Positions 37,015 to 45,609 of a DNA stretch of 64,000 nucleotides are shown here, piece by piece. Each line of letters starts with the position of its first letter. Within the stretch, counting starts at the first letter, position 1. A program made the position numbers and the translations under genes. The notes below the pieces were generated by a model. That model was not told where the DNA came from. It saw only the letters and a list, made by a program, of their open reading frames with translations, and searched no databases. The stretch spans positions 109,664-173,663 of the forward strand of contig CANJRG010000007.1 of NCBI GenBank assembly GCA_947476745.1, in the 5' to 3' direction. Source of the DNA: Acidimicrobiia bacterium (GTDB lineage Bacteria; Actinomycetota; Acidimicrobiia; Acidimicrobiales; CAIXPF01).

Positions 37015-37878
37015 ATGGACGAACCAGCGCCCGCCGACCCGATGGCCGAGACCACCGCCCGCTACTGGGGCCGGACCGACCTCGTACGCATCGTGCTCGA
37101 CGCCCTGCAGGCCGCCGGCAAGGACCTCGACCGCCTCGACATCGACGACCTCGCCGCCACCGACCAGTTCCACGGCGGCGGACGGCCCGCCACGCTGCGA
37201 CTGGCCGAGCTCGCCGGCCTGCGCGGCCCGGCCGAGGCCGGCGCCGGACCGCGCGTGCTCGACGTCGGCGGTGGCCTCGGCGGACCGGCCCGTACCCTGG
37301 CGGCCCGATACGGCTGCACGGTCACCGTCATCGACCTCACCGAGTCCTACGTCGACGCAGCCCGCGAGCTCACCACCCGGGCCCGTTACGCCGACCGGGT
37401 CAGCCACCTCGTCGGCAACGCCCTGGACCTGCCCTTCGAGGACCACAGCTTCGATGTGGTGTGGACCCAGAACAGCGGCATGAACATCGCGGACAAGGAC
37501 ACCCTCTACCGCGGCATGCACCGGGTGCTGCGCCCGGGCGGAACCCTGGCCTTCCAAGAGCCATTGGCCGGCCCGGCGGGCGACCCCCACTTCCCGCTGA
37601 TGTGGGCGGACCGACCCGAGCTGAGCTTCCTGTGGCGCGACCACGAGCTACGAGCGCTGGTGGCCGCGGTGGGCTTCGAGGAGCAGGTGTGGGAGCTGGT
37701 CAGCGAGGCTGCGGCCATCGCCAGCGCCCCGGCCCCGCCGCCGCATGCGGTGCAGCGGCTGATCATGGGCGACGAACGGCTGACGGCGATCGCTGCGGCG
37801 AATCGTCGCAACCTGGCAGAGGACCGTATTGCCACGGTCCATGCCGTGTTCCACAAGCCCACCCCCGAGACGGCCTGA
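37015..37878 (+). CDS. SAM-dependent methyltransferase (sarcosine/dimethylglycine N-methyltransferase-like)
   Basis: Class I methyltransferase, 287 aa. Motif I VLDVGGGLGGPARTLA, acidic residue in VIDLTESYV, motif II region NALDLPFEDHSFDVVWTQN and motif III VLRPGGTLAFQEPL. The TQNSGMNIADKDTLYRGMHR stretch resembles glycine/sarcosine-type and small-molecule N-methyltransferases. The acceptor is not determined. If it makes betaine-like compounds it could connect with the betaine-reductase-family protein at 9966, but that is conjecture. Leaderless start. Confidence 0.88.
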   Translation: MDEPAPADPMAETTARYWGRTDLVRIVLDALQAAGKDLDRLDIDDLAATDQFHGGGRPATLRLAELAGLRGPAEAGAGPRVLDVGGGLGGPARTLAARYGCTVTVIDLTESYVDAARELTTRARYADRVSHLVGNALDLPFEDHSFDVVWTQNSGMNIADKDTLYRGMHRVLRPGGTLAFQEPLAGPAGDPHFPLMWADRPELSFLWRDHELRALVAAVGFEEQVWELVSEAAAIASAPAPPPHAVQRLIMGDERLTAIAAANRRNLAEDRIATVHAVFHKPTPETA

Positions 37879-37897
37879 CGACCCCCTGGGACCGCCC

Positions 37898-39091
37898 TCA
37901 GGGGTGCAACAGGACCGGGACCTCGCGCGGCCCGCGGATCTGCTGGCCGCCCCAGCGGACCTCGGTGCCGGGCTTGATCGTGAAGTCCGGGAACCGCGCC
38001 AGCCAGTCGCCGATGGCCACCTGCAGCTCCATGCGGGCCAGGTTCGAGCCCAGGCAGCGGTGCACGCCGATCCCGAACGCGAAGTGACGGTTCTGGGCCC
38101 GGTCGATGATGACCTCGTCGGGGCGATCGAAGTGCTCAGGGTCGCGGTTGCCCGCCGGGAAGGCGAGCAGCACTCGCTCACCGGCCTTGACCGGCACCCC
38201 GGCAATCTCGGTGTCGGCGGTCGCCACCCGCCCCATGGTCACCGGCGAATAGGCCCGCAGGAACTCCTCGGTGGCCATCGGGATCAACGACGGGTCCGCC
38301 ACCAGACGCTCGCGATCCGCCGGGTGGGTGGCCAGATGCCACAGCGAGGACCCGATGGAACTCCACGTGGTGTCGATCCCGGCCAGCAGCAGCAGGAAGC
38401 AGGTTCCCAGGATGTGCTTCTCGGTCAGCGGCGCCCCGTCGAGCCCGGCCTCGAGCAAGGCGCTGATGAGATCGCCCGACGGCTCCTCGCGGCGCTGGCG
38501 CACCTGCTCGCCGAAGTAGGCCAGGATCTCGCGGGTGGCGACCCGGCCGATCTCGGGATCGGTGGCCGCGTCCTGCAGGATGCGCACCGCCCAGGTGGTG
38601 AACAGCGCCTCGTCGCTCTCGGGGATACCGAGCATGTGAGCGATGACCCGTACCGGGATGTGCTGCGCGTAGTCACCGGCAGCGTCGGCGGCGCCGCGGC
38701 CCTCGAGCGCGTCGAGCAGCGAGGTGGTGATGTCGTGGGTCTTGATCTGCAGCCGCTCTACCGACTTGGGGCTGAAGTACGGCAGCAGCAGACGACGGGC
38801 CTCGGTGTGGAACGGCGGGTCGCTGGTGATGGGCGGGGCCACCAGCAGCGACGCCCCGGGCGGCGAGGGCAGCACCCCGACATCACGCGACGAGAACCGC
38901 TCGGTGTCGTAGGCCACCGCAGCGATGTCGTCGTAGCGGGTGGGCAGGTACGCACCGCGGCGACGGTCGGTGTGGGCCACCGGGTAGTGGCGGCGCAGGT
39001 CGGACCAGATCGGATAGGGATCGCTCTCGTAGCGGGGGTCGCCGATGTCGAAGTCGGTCGCCCAGTCCCGTACCGGCTGCTCCAGCGTCAT
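37898..39091 (-). CDS. Cytochrome P450
   Basis: P450, 397 aa, paralogue of the one at 17056. It has DVGVLPSPPG, ITSDPPFHTEARRLLLPYFS, I-helix LLLAGIDTTWSSIG, ExxR in EEFLRAYSPVTMGR and heme loop FAFGIGVHRCLGSNLARME. Redox partners are not nearby. The start is ambiguous: ATG at 39091 (chosen, GGGGAACG upstream) is preceded in the same frame by six 15-bp repeats, each with its own ATG, which could add a repetitive MTNAG tail to the N-terminus. The next gene, the methyltransferase, is convergent. Confidence 0.94.
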   Translation of the reverse strand: MTLEQPVRDWATDFDIGDPRYESDPYPIWSDLRRHYPVAHTDRRRGAYLPTRYDDIAAVAYDTERFSSRDVGVLPSPPGASLLVAPPITSDPPFHTEARRLLLPYFSPKSVERLQIKTHDITTSLLDALEGRGAADAAGDYAQHIPVRVIAHMLGIPESDEALFTTWAVRILQDAATDPEIGRVATREILAYFGEQVRQRREEPSGDLISALLEAGLDGAPLTEKHILGTCFLLLLAGIDTTWSSIGSSLWHLATHPADRERLVADPSLIPMATEEFLRAYSPVTMGRVATADTEIAGVPVKAGERVLLAFPAGNRDPEHFDRPDEVIIDRAQNRHFAFGIGVHRCLGSNLARMELQVAIGDWLARFPDFTIKPGTEVRWGGQQIRGPREVPVLLHP

Positions 39092-39110
39092 GTGTCGTTC
39101 CCCGTTCGTC

Positions 39111-39200
39111 ATTCCGGCGTTCATCATGCCGGCGTTCGTCATGCCGGCGTTCGTCATGCCGGCGTTCGTCATGCCGGCGTTCGTCATTCCGGCGTTCGTC
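39111..39200. repeat. 15-bp tandem repeat, six copies, in front of a P450
   Basis: Unit ATGCCGGCGTTCGTC with small variants (ATTCCGG at both ends, TTCATC once). On the minus strand each unit reads GAC-GAA-CGC-CGG-CAT or, in the P450 frame, ATG-ACG-AAC-GCC-GGC, so each supplies an ATG start triplet and the peptide MTNAG. The 15-bp period keeps the frame whatever the copy number. Confidence 0.9.
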
Positions 39201-39359
39201 GCCGCCCGATTCGGGGCATCGGTGCTGCTGCGTGGCGGCACCGCACCGACGGTCCTCACCGTGTCGCGCTCAGCGTAGCCCTGCGCCACGCAAGCCGGTA
39301 CGGCCGCAGGACCCGAACGCAACGCAGGCCGGCACCGAATTCGGCAATGATCTGCGACC

Positions 39360-40235
39360 ATGAAGATCGGACTGTTCACCCCGCTGCGTTCGCCCGTCGC
39401 CACCCCCGAGTTCCTCACCGAGCTCGGCCGGAGCTGCGAGGAGCGTGGCATCGCCTCGCTGTGGCTCGGCGAGCACGTCGTCACCTTCCCCAAGTACGAG
39501 TCGCGCTACCCCGGCAACCCCGACGGCGAGTTCCGTTTCCCCGTCGGGTCGGGCCTGCTCGACATGGTGGCCTCGATCGGCTTCCTGGCCGCGGTGACCT
39601 CCACCATCCGGCTCGGTACGGGCATCTGCATCCTGCCCCAGAACAATCCGGTCTACGTGGCCAAGGAGTACGCCACGTTGGACTTCCTGTCCAAGGGCCG
39701 GCTCGACTTCGGGGTCGGCGTGGGCTGGAGCTGGGAGGAGTTCGAGGCCTGCGGCGCCCCGTGGGAACGGCGCGGCGCCCGCTGCGACGAGTACCTGCAG
39801 GTCATCCACAGCCTCTGGCGGGACGAGGTCAGCTCGTTCCACGGCGAGTTCTACGACCTGCCCGACTGCTACTGCTATCCCAAGCCGGTGCAGGCCCCGA
39901 TGGTGCCGATCACCGTCGGCGGCCACTCGGCGGCGGCGTTGAAGCGTGCCGCGAAGTACGGCCACGGCTGGTACGGCATCAATGCCGACCCCGACGAGAC
40001 CGCCGCCATCCTGGCCCGCATCGACGGCTACCTCGCTGCCGAGGGCCGCACCCGTGAGGGCTTCAAGATCGTCATGGGCACCACTGCGGACGCCCTGCCC
40101 ATGGAGTGGATCGACCGCTACGCCGAACTCGGCGTCGACGAGGTCCTGCTGCCGTTCCTGCGCCAGGGCACCAAGCACCTCGAGGCCAACCTCGACACCG
40201 TCACGCCGTACCTCGAGGCCGTGCGCAGCACCTGA
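39360..40235 (+). CDS. LLM-class F420-dependent oxidoreductase
   Basis: Luciferase-like TIM-barrel flavin/F420 enzyme, 291 aa. MKIGLFTPLRSPVATPEFLT, SLWLGEHVVTFPKYESRYPG, RLGTGICILPQNNPVYVAKE, LDFLSKGRLDFGVGVGWSWE and VPITVGGHSAAALKRAAKYG follow the family in order. These enzymes usually use reduced F420; the substrate is unknown. An intact relative of the pseudogene at 20002. Divergent from the P450 across the 15-bp repeats and a 159-bp gap. Confidence 0.92.
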   Translation: MKIGLFTPLRSPVATPEFLTELGRSCEERGIASLWLGEHVVTFPKYESRYPGNPDGEFRFPVGSGLLDMVASIGFLAAVTSTIRLGTGICILPQNNPVYVAKEYATLDFLSKGRLDFGVGVGWSWEEFEACGAPWERRGARCDEYLQVIHSLWRDEVSSFHGEFYDLPDCYCYPKPVQAPMVPITVGGHSAAALKRAAKYGHGWYGINADPDETAAILARIDGYLAAEGRTREGFKIVMGTTADALPMEWIDRYAELGVDEVLLPFLRQGTKHLEANLDTVTPYLEAVRST

Positions 40236-40285
40236 CCGTCCACCGTCCGCAGCCGGATCGGTATTGGCCGGTCCGGCGCCGCGGC

Positions 40286-40291
40286 TACGGT
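40286..40291 (+). promoter_or_regulatory. -10 box TACGGT for the MFS gene
   Basis: TACGGT, 7 nt before the ATG at 40299. Transcription can also enter from the upstream oxidoreductase, 63 bp away. Confidence 0.5.
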
Positions 40292-40298
40292 TCGGTCG

Positions 40299-41669
40299 AT
40301 GACCAGCACGTCGAGCGCACCCCCGCCGACGGGGCCGACCGGGCCGACTGTGCCCGCCGGGCACGTGCTCCGGCGGCCACCGGCAGCCCGCATCGCATCG
40401 CCGAAGGTGTTCTACGGGTGGTACGTGGCCGGGGCCTGCCTGGTGATGATGTACGTCACCGTCGGGGTCAGCTACTACGGCCTGTCGCTGTTCCTGCGAC
40501 CCCTGCGCGACGAGCACGGCTGGTCCAACGCCGTGGTGTCGGGGGCCACCGGCATGTTCTTCCTGGTGTCCGGCGTGGCTGCGTTCGCCGCCGGGCCGTT
40601 CATCGATCGGATCGGCCCACGCCGGTTCCTCGGTGCCGGCATCACCCTGACCGCCCTCGGCGCCGCAGCGGTCGGGATCATCAACCAGATCTGGCAGTTG
40701 TTCGCGGTGTACGCCGTGCTGGCGGTGGCCTACGGGCTGGGCGCGGTGGTGCCGGTGTCGACGTTGATGAGCCGCTGGTTCATCCAGAACCGGGCCAAGG
40801 CGATGATGGTGTCCTCCACCGGAGTGTCCCTCGGTGGCGCCACCCTGGTCCCCATCGGCGCGGTGCTGATCGAGCGGGGCGGGTTGCGGCTCGCCGCACC
40901 GGTGTTGGGTCTGCTGGTGTTCGTGGTGGCCATGCCGGTGCTGCTGCTGGTGGTGGCCGCCTCTCCCGCCGAGATGGGACTGCAGCCCGATGGTGGGTTC
41001 GTGGCCACCCGCCGCTCCCGGGTCGATGCGGCGTCGCAGTACCGGTTCTGGAGCCGCACCCAGGCGCTGCGCACCGCAGGGTTCTGGGCCGCGGTCGTGG
41101 CCTTCTTCCTGGCGCTCGGGGCGCAGACGTCGGTGCTGATCTACCAGCTGTCGTTCCTGCAGGAACCCGACAAGCTGGGCAGTCGCAGCGCCGCGGCGCT
41201 GGCGGTCACCACCACCACCATCGGCTCGATCCTGGCCCGGATCGCAGTCAGCATGGTGGCGGACCGGCTCGACAAACGGCTGATGGCCATGTGCCTGTTC
41301 CTGCTGCAGGCGGTGGCCATCAGCGCCTACCTGGTGGTCCACCATGCGTTCTGGATCTACGCCGCGGCGTTGTTGTTCGGCTTCACCGTGGGCAACATCT
41401 ACCTGGCGCAGTCGCTACTCATCGGCGAGCTGTTCGGCCTGGTCAGCTTCGCCACCGTGTTCGGCATGGTGTCGCTGTCCAGCCAGATCGGCAGCGGCCT
41501 GAGCCTCATCGTGGTTGGGCGGCTGGTGGACGCCCACGGCTACACCGTGCCGTTCGTGGTCCTCGCCCTGTTCGACGTGGTCGCCGCGGCGATCGTGCTG
41601 CTGGCCCGTCTACCGGGCACGCCGCCTGCTCCTGGCGACGGCGTGGCCGAACCCGGCGCGGCCGGCTGA
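40299..41669 (+). CDS. Major facilitator superfamily transporter
   Basis: 456 aa with about 12 membrane helices. A Pro-rich cytoplasmic N-tail leads into FYGWYVAGACLVMMYVTVGV. MFS motif A is GPFIDRIGPRRFLGAG, and its partner in the second half is VADRLDKRLMA. The GYVAGAC-type start and the FLRPLRDEHGWS segment resemble oxalate/formate-antiporter-like (OFA) or monocarboxylate carriers, so it may import or export an organic acid used by nearby CoA enzymes. This is inference. Its stop codon is half of a perfect hairpin shared with the next gene. Confidence 0.92.
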   Translation: MTSTSSAPPPTGPTGPTVPAGHVLRRPPAARIASPKVFYGWYVAGACLVMMYVTVGVSYYGLSLFLRPLRDEHGWSNAVVSGATGMFFLVSGVAAFAAGPFIDRIGPRRFLGAGITLTALGAAAVGIINQIWQLFAVYAVLAVAYGLGAVVPVSTLMSRWFIQNRAKAMMVSSTGVSLGGATLVPIGAVLIERGGLRLAAPVLGLLVFVVAMPVLLLVVAASPAEMGLQPDGGFVATRRSRVDAASQYRFWSRTQALRTAGFWAAVVAFFLALGAQTSVLIYQLSFLQEPDKLGSRSAAALAVTTTTIGSILARIAVSMVADRLDKRLMAMCLFLLQAVAISAYLVVHHAFWIYAAALLFGFTVGNIYLAQSLLIGELFGLVSFATVFGMVSLSSQIGSGLSLIVVGRLVDAHGYTVPFVVLALFDVVAAAIVLLARLPGTPPAPGDGVAEPGAAG

Positions 41670-41681
41670 CGATCAGCCGGC
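41661..41681. terminator. Hairpin made of two convergent stop codons
   Basis: GCCGGCTGA (41661-41669) pairs perfectly with TCAGCCGGC (41673-41681), loop CGA. Both genes end inside it, only 3 bp apart. Confidence 0.6.
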
Positions 41682-42764
41682 GGCGAGGATCTCCGCCACC
41701 CGGGCCCGGCCGAGGCCGGAGAGGTCGGCAGCGTTGAGGATCGCCTCCCAGGTGTCGTCGGGGATGGTGAGCCCATTGGCCAACCGGTCGGCCTTCTTAC
41801 GCCGTTCCGGCTCTCCGGGGCTGAGCACCTCGCCACCGGGCGTGGCCGGGCGAGCGGTGTCGAACCAGTCCAGATAGTCCTTGATGTCGGCAGAGATACG
41901 GTCCTCGACGTCGAGCACCGCGGGGTCGATGTACACCGACAACATGCCATTGGCGAAACGGTACGGCGCCGGTCCCGCCGTGCCGGAACCGGTGAGCGCG
42001 CCGGCGAGCAGCTCGCAGAGCATCGACAGGCCCGAGCCCTTGTGCAGGCCCATGGCCACCATGGCCCCGCTGCCCTTGCGGGGGTTGGGCGAGCGGCCCG
42101 GCTTGGTCTCGCCGTAGAGCAGCTGGGGATCCTCGCTGAAGCTGCCGTCGTCCCCGATGAGCGCCCCGTGCGGCAGGCTCGCCCCGCCCTCGAGCGCCAC
42201 CTGCACCTTGCCCTCCGCCACCAGCGACGTGGCGAAGTCCAGGATCACCGGCGGACCGTCGGGCACCGGCACCCCGATGCACACCGGGTTGGTGGCCATG
42301 CGTCGGTCGATCGCCCCGAACGGAGCCACCAACTGGCCGCCGGCGACGTTGACGAAGTGGATGGAGATCAGTCCGGCTTCGATCGCCATCTCCGCCCAGT
42401 CGCCGATCCGGCCGAGGTGGCCACTGTGACGCAGGGCGATCACCGACACCCCCGCCGTACGAGCCTTGTCGATGCCGAGCTGTACCGCCTGCACGCCGAT
42501 GGTCTGGCCGAAGCCGTAGTTGCCGTCGACCAGGGCGAAGGCATCGCCCTCGGCCAGGGTGGTGAGGGTCTGATCGGCGTACTGGACGCCCTCCTGCAGC
42601 CATTCGACGTAGCGCAGCGTACGGCCCACCCCGTGGCTGTCGTGGCCCACCAGGTTGGCGCCGACGAGCGAGTGGGAGATCCGCTCCCCCTCGGCCGGCG
42701 AGGTCCCGGCGGTGGTGAAGATCTCGGCGATGGTGCGGGTGAGCGGTGCGGCCTGGATGAGCAC
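41673..42764 (-). CDS. Malate/L-lactate dehydrogenase-family (Ldh2) oxidoreductase
   Basis: 363-aa member of the NAD(P)-dependent family that includes Ldh2, YlbC and 2,3-diketogulonate reductase. LVGANLVGHDSHGVGRTLRY holds the conserved His, ALVDGNYGFGQTIG and RHSGHLGRIGDWAEMA follow, and MATNPVCIGVPVPDGPP and GKVQVALEGG complete the set. Reduces or oxidises a 2-keto/2-hydroxy acid. The GTG at 42764 has GGAGGGAACC immediately upstream. An open frame extends to 42833 without a better signal. Divergent from the EthD gene. Confidence 0.92.
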   Translation of the reverse strand: MLIQAAPLTRTIAEIFTTAGTSPAEGERISHSLVGANLVGHDSHGVGRTLRYVEWLQEGVQYADQTLTTLAEGDAFALVDGNYGFGQTIGVQAVQLGIDKARTAGVSVIALRHSGHLGRIGDWAEMAIEAGLISIHFVNVAGGQLVAPFGAIDRRMATNPVCIGVPVPDGPPVILDFATSLVAEGKVQVALEGGASLPHGALIGDDGSFSEDPQLLYGETKPGRSPNPRKGSGAMVAMGLHKGSGLSMLCELLAGALTGSGTAGPAPYRFANGMLSVYIDPAVLDVEDRISADIKDYLDWFDTARPATPGGEVLSPGEPERRKKADRLANGLTIPDDTWEAILNAADLSGLGRARVAEILAAG

Positions 42765-42895
42765 GGTTCCCTCCGGGATGGGCGACGACCACGACGACGT
42801 CGTGACCTCGACGGACCCTATCCGGCGCTGCACCCGCCCGCCGCGGTCACCGGCGACGGGGCGCAGTGACGGTCATCGCTGCCATGATGAGCGCC

Positions 42896-43663
42896 ATGAT
42901 CCGCCTCGTCTTCATGGTGCGCCGCCGGCCCGACCTGTCCCTGACGGAGTTCCAGGACTACTGGCGCAACGAGCACGGCCCGCTGGTGGCGTTCCACCAG
43001 ACCCGGTTGGGCGTGGTGCGCTACACCCAGACGCACCGCATCGGCGACCCGACCGACGAGCGGATGGCTGCGGCACGAGGCGGCATGGAGGAGCCCTACG
43101 ACGGGGTCGCCGAGCTGTGGTTCCACTCCGAGCAGGCCTTGATCGAGGCCGGGCGCACCGATGGCGGCAAGCGGGCCGGGCGCGACCTGCTCGAGGACGA
43201 GCCCCGTTTCATCGACCTCGCAAACTCGCCGATGTGGCTGGCCCACGAGTACCCGCAGGTCAGCCCGGTGCACGAGGTGGTGGCCCGGCCGAACTCCCCG
43301 TTGGTGAAGCTGCACTTCCCGCTGCGCCACCTGCCCTCGCTCAGCCTGGACGAGGCACAGCGCTACTGGCGGGTCCAGCACGGCCCGCTGATCCGCTCGC
43401 TGTCGCCGGCCATGGGCACGTTGCGCTACCAGCAGGTGCACCGTTACGAGACCCCGGTCGCCACCGCCCTGGCCACGTCCCGGGGCATCGTCGCCGAGCC
43501 CTACAGCGGCCATGCCGAGGCCTGGACCGACCGCAGCGCCGTGCGGGTCACCGACGAGCTACGCGCCGCGAACCGCGCCGCCATCGCCGACGAGCGGCAC
43601 TTCATCAACTTCGCCCGCTCGGCGATGTGGCTGGGCAAGGAACACGTCCTGGTCGGCGCCTGA
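42896..43663 (+). CDS. Tandem EthD-domain protein
   Basis: 255 aa built from two EthD (dimeric alpha/beta barrel) units. Unit 1: IRLVFMVRRRPDLSLTEFQD, YWRNEHGPLVAF. Unit 2: VKLHFPLRHLPSLSLDEAQR, YWRVQHGPLIRS. EthD proteins often accompany P450s in ether or aromatic degradation, and their activity is usually unproven. The start could be any of the ATGs at 42866, 42884, 42887 or 42896; the last begins right at the domain. The final 105 bp overlap the 3' end of the convergent gene at 43559. Confidence 0.9.
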   Translation: MIRLVFMVRRRPDLSLTEFQDYWRNEHGPLVAFHQTRLGVVRYTQTHRIGDPTDERMAAARGGMEEPYDGVAELWFHSEQALIEAGRTDGGKRAGRDLLEDEPRFIDLANSPMWLAHEYPQVSPVHEVVARPNSPLVKLHFPLRHLPSLSLDEAQRYWRVQHGPLIRSLSPAMGTLRYQQVHRYETPVATALATSRGIVAEPYSGHAEAWTDRSAVRVTDELRAANRAAIADERHFINFARSAMWLGKEHVLVGA

Positions 43664-44359
43664 CCCACCAGCCGGCGGTCGGGCACCAGCAGTGCCCAGC
43701 AGGCGGTCCGCCAGGCGGGAGGTGACCCCGAAGTTGGCCTGTTCGTCGCGGAAGTGATGGCGCAGGTGCCCGGCGCGCAGCCGGCGGAACCAGCCCGAGC
43801 GCGGCGCGTAGCCGCTGTGGGCGAGCAGGTGCAGCCACTCGTAGCCGAGCAGCGAAGCCTCCGCCGCCGCAGCGGCGGACAGCATCCCTCCAGGACCGGC
43901 GGCCAGAGCGCCGACTGCGGCGCCGAGCACCGCGACCCCCGCTCCGTTGGAGGCGGCGAAGCCGGTGCCCAGCAACGCACCGGCCACGTCGTCGGGGACC
44001 CGGTGATGGCCGCGATGTGCCCCGCCGGGATCGACGCTCCGGCCGGCGACGATCCGGGCCGGTCCGTGCAGCACCCCGCGGTGCAGGGCCCATTCGAACA
44101 GCGGCCGCACCGCAGCCACGACGAGCACCGCCCGGAGGTCGGCCAGCCCGGGCCGCCCACGCCTGCCGCGCAGCAACAGCGTCAGCAGCAGATAACCGGC
44201 GAGCACATACCCCGACCCGTGCCGGGAGAACTCGGCGACAACGGCGCACCGGGTCCGCAACGACCGGGCGCTGACCGCGCCACCCTGCACCGGGCTGGGG
44301 TCTGCCGCGCGGGCCTGCCCGCGTCGGACTCGGGGGGCTGGGCGTGGCACGCCGTCCAT
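43559..44359 (-). CDS. Sterol desaturase/fatty acid hydroxylase family membrane protein
   Basis: Di-iron membrane oxygenase, 266 aa. All four histidine clusters are present: ALHRGVLH, GGAHRGHH, EWLHLLAH and GHLRHHF, followed by DEQANFGVTSRLADRLLGT, the usual C-terminal phrase. Hydrophobic helices: YVLAGYLLLTLLLR and AVLVVAAVRPLF. It would hydroxylate a lipid, sterol or carotenoid. Family members normally stop soon after RLLGT. Here about 40 more residues follow, antisense to the EthD gene, so the original stop may have been lost. ATG at 44359 has no clear ribosome-binding site. Confidence 0.87.
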   Translation of the reverse strand: MDGVPRPAPRVRRGQARAADPSPVQGGAVSARSLRTRCAVVAEFSRHGSGYVLAGYLLLTLLLRGRRGRPGLADLRAVLVVAAVRPLFEWALHRGVLHGPARIVAGRSVDPGGAHRGHHRVPDDVAGALLGTGFAASNGAGVAVLGAAVGALAAGPGGMLSAAAAAEASLLGYEWLHLLAHSGYAPRSGWFRRLRAGHLRHHFRDEQANFGVTSRLADRLLGTAGARPPAGGSGADQDVFLAQPHRRAGEVDEVPLVGDGGAVRGA

Positions 44360-44401
44360 TGTGGCGGCTCGGCACACGGTACGTGTCGGCGCGCGCCCCG
44401 C

Positions 44402-44407
44402 TAGGTT
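44402..44407 (+). promoter_or_regulatory. -10 box TAGGTT for the PPOX gene at 44415
   Basis: TAGGTT, 7 nt before the ATG at 44415. Confidence 0.55.
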
Positions 44408-44414
44408 CCCGGAC

Positions 44415-44840
44415 ATGGCCCACATGAACGATGCCGACCGCGACACCTTCCTCCTCGAGCGCCGAGTCGCCGTGCTGGCCATCGGCCGTGATGCTGCGGG
44501 CCCGCTGCTCGCCCCGATCTGGTACCGCTACACGCCGGGCGAGGGCTTCGAGATCTACATGGGCGGTTCCACCGCCAAGGCCCGGCGCTTGCGGGCCGAG
44601 GGCCGGGCGTCGATCTGCGTGCAGGATGAGTCACGGCCCTACCGCTATGTCACGGTGGAGGGTCCGGTCACCCTCGAGCACCTCGGCACCATCGAACAGA
44701 CCCGGGAGGCGATCGGGGCCATGGCGGCCCGCTACCTCGGAGCAGCTGCGGGCGCCGCCTACGCCGCCGCCTTCCGCACCCCCGACGAGGTGGTCGTGCG
44801 CCTGACCCCCGAACGCTGGCAGACCGAGGTGCTCGGCTGA
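44415..44840 (+). CDS. Pyridoxamine 5'-phosphate oxidase-fold (PPOX/FDOR) protein
   Basis: 141-aa split-barrel flavin/F420-binding protein. AVLAIGRDAAGPLLAPIWYR, FEIYMGGSTAKARRLRAEGR and ASICVQDESRPYRYVTVEG match the PPOX-class F420-dependent enzymes common in actinomycetes. Reaction unknown; several relatives reduce enones or biliverdin. Leaderless start. Convergent with the FHA gene, with a small hairpin between. Confidence 0.88.
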   Translation: MAHMNDADRDTFLLERRVAVLAIGRDAAGPLLAPIWYRYTPGEGFEIYMGGSTAKARRLRAEGRASICVQDESRPYRYVTVEGPVTLEHLGTIEQTREAIGAMAARYLGAAAGAAYAAAFRTPDEVVVRLTPERWQTEVLG

Positions 44841-44854
44841 GGCGCTACGGCGCC
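44841..44854. terminator. Short UNCG-loop hairpin between convergent genes
   Basis: GGCGC (44841-44845) with GCGCC (44850-44854) around TACG. The RNA loop is C(UACG)G, a very stable type. Short, so only tentative. Confidence 0.35.
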
Positions 44855-44856
44855 GA

Positions 44857-45609
44857 TCAATTCGCCGGCGTCGCGTCGGCGTCGAGGACGATCACCGTGT
44901 AGGCGCCGAGTTTCACCGCGTCGCCGAGGGCCAGCTCCGTCTCGGTTTGTGGGGTGAGCCGGGTCGCGTTCGGGCCGACGAAGGTGCCGTTGGTCGAACC
45001 GAGATCGGCGACACTCCACGTCCCGTCATTGCGCAGGGTGATGCGGGCGTGCTTGCGCGACACCCCGGTATCGGCGCCGCCGCAGTCGATGTCGGCCACC
45101 GACGAGCCGGAGGTGCGTCCGATGACCGCGCTGCGGCTGCGTAGGACGACCCGACGCGGGGACGGTTCGGGGTCGGGGTAAGGAACGCCCGAGGCCACCC
45201 CACCGGCGCCGCTGTTGTGCTCCCACCAGTCGTGGTCACAGGCGACGACCGCGGTCCACCCGATCCCCGGAGCCTCGGGCGCGGGGGATCCGACCGGACC
45301 GGTGGGTACGGTCGGTGCCGGGGCGGGTTGCGGGGCAGCAGGCAACCGGCCGGTCTCGAAGTCCAGCCCGCACACCTCGCAAAACCGCTCGCCGCCGACG
45401 CGGGCCGAGCCGCAGTTCGAGCAGTCACCCGCGGACACCTCGGGCGGCACCGTACCGGACGGTGTGCCCGCCGGGCCGGAGGCCGGCGCCGGATCAGCCC
45501 CCGACGCGACGGCCGGCGCCCCTGCCCCGGCACTCGCCGTACCCATCAGCATGCCGCAGGTATCGCAGTAGTCCGTGGCCGACGACTCGTGGCCGTTGGG
45601 GCACTTCAT
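44857..45609 (-). CDS. FHA-domain protein with zinc ribbons (GarA-like candidate)
   Basis: 250 aa. Two zinc ribbons (MKCPNGHESSATDYCDTCG at the N-terminus, and CSNCGSARVGGERFCEVCG near 63-81) separated by Pro/Ala/Gly linkers. The C-terminal FHA domain (about 155-240) has VIGRTSG, GVSRKHARITL, SVADLGSTNGTFVGPN, the residues that bind phosphothreonine. In mycobacteria PknG phosphorylates the FHA protein GarA. This gene ends the operon that contains pknG and is a natural substrate candidate, but GarA's ETTSVF-type phosphosite is not visible. Its ATG overlaps the VWA stop by 1 nt (TGATG). Confidence 0.9.
   Translation of the reverse strand: MKCPNGHESSATDYCDTCGMLMGTASAGAGAPAVASGADPAPASGPAGTPSGTVPPEVSAGDCSNCGSARVGGERFCEVCGLDFETGRLPAAPQPAPAPTVPTGPVGSPAPEAPGIGWTAVVACDHDWWEHNSGAGGVASGVPYPDPEPSPRRVVLRSRSAVIGRTSGSSVADIDCGGADTGVSRKHARITLRNDGTWSVADLGSTNGTFVGPNATRLTPQTETELALGDAVKLGAYTVIVLDADATPAN

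Noticed and set aside
39111..39200. CRISPR array
   Set aside because: 15-bp identical units without unique spacers; a plain tandem repeat. The same reasoning rejects the 14-bp array at 20721-20874.
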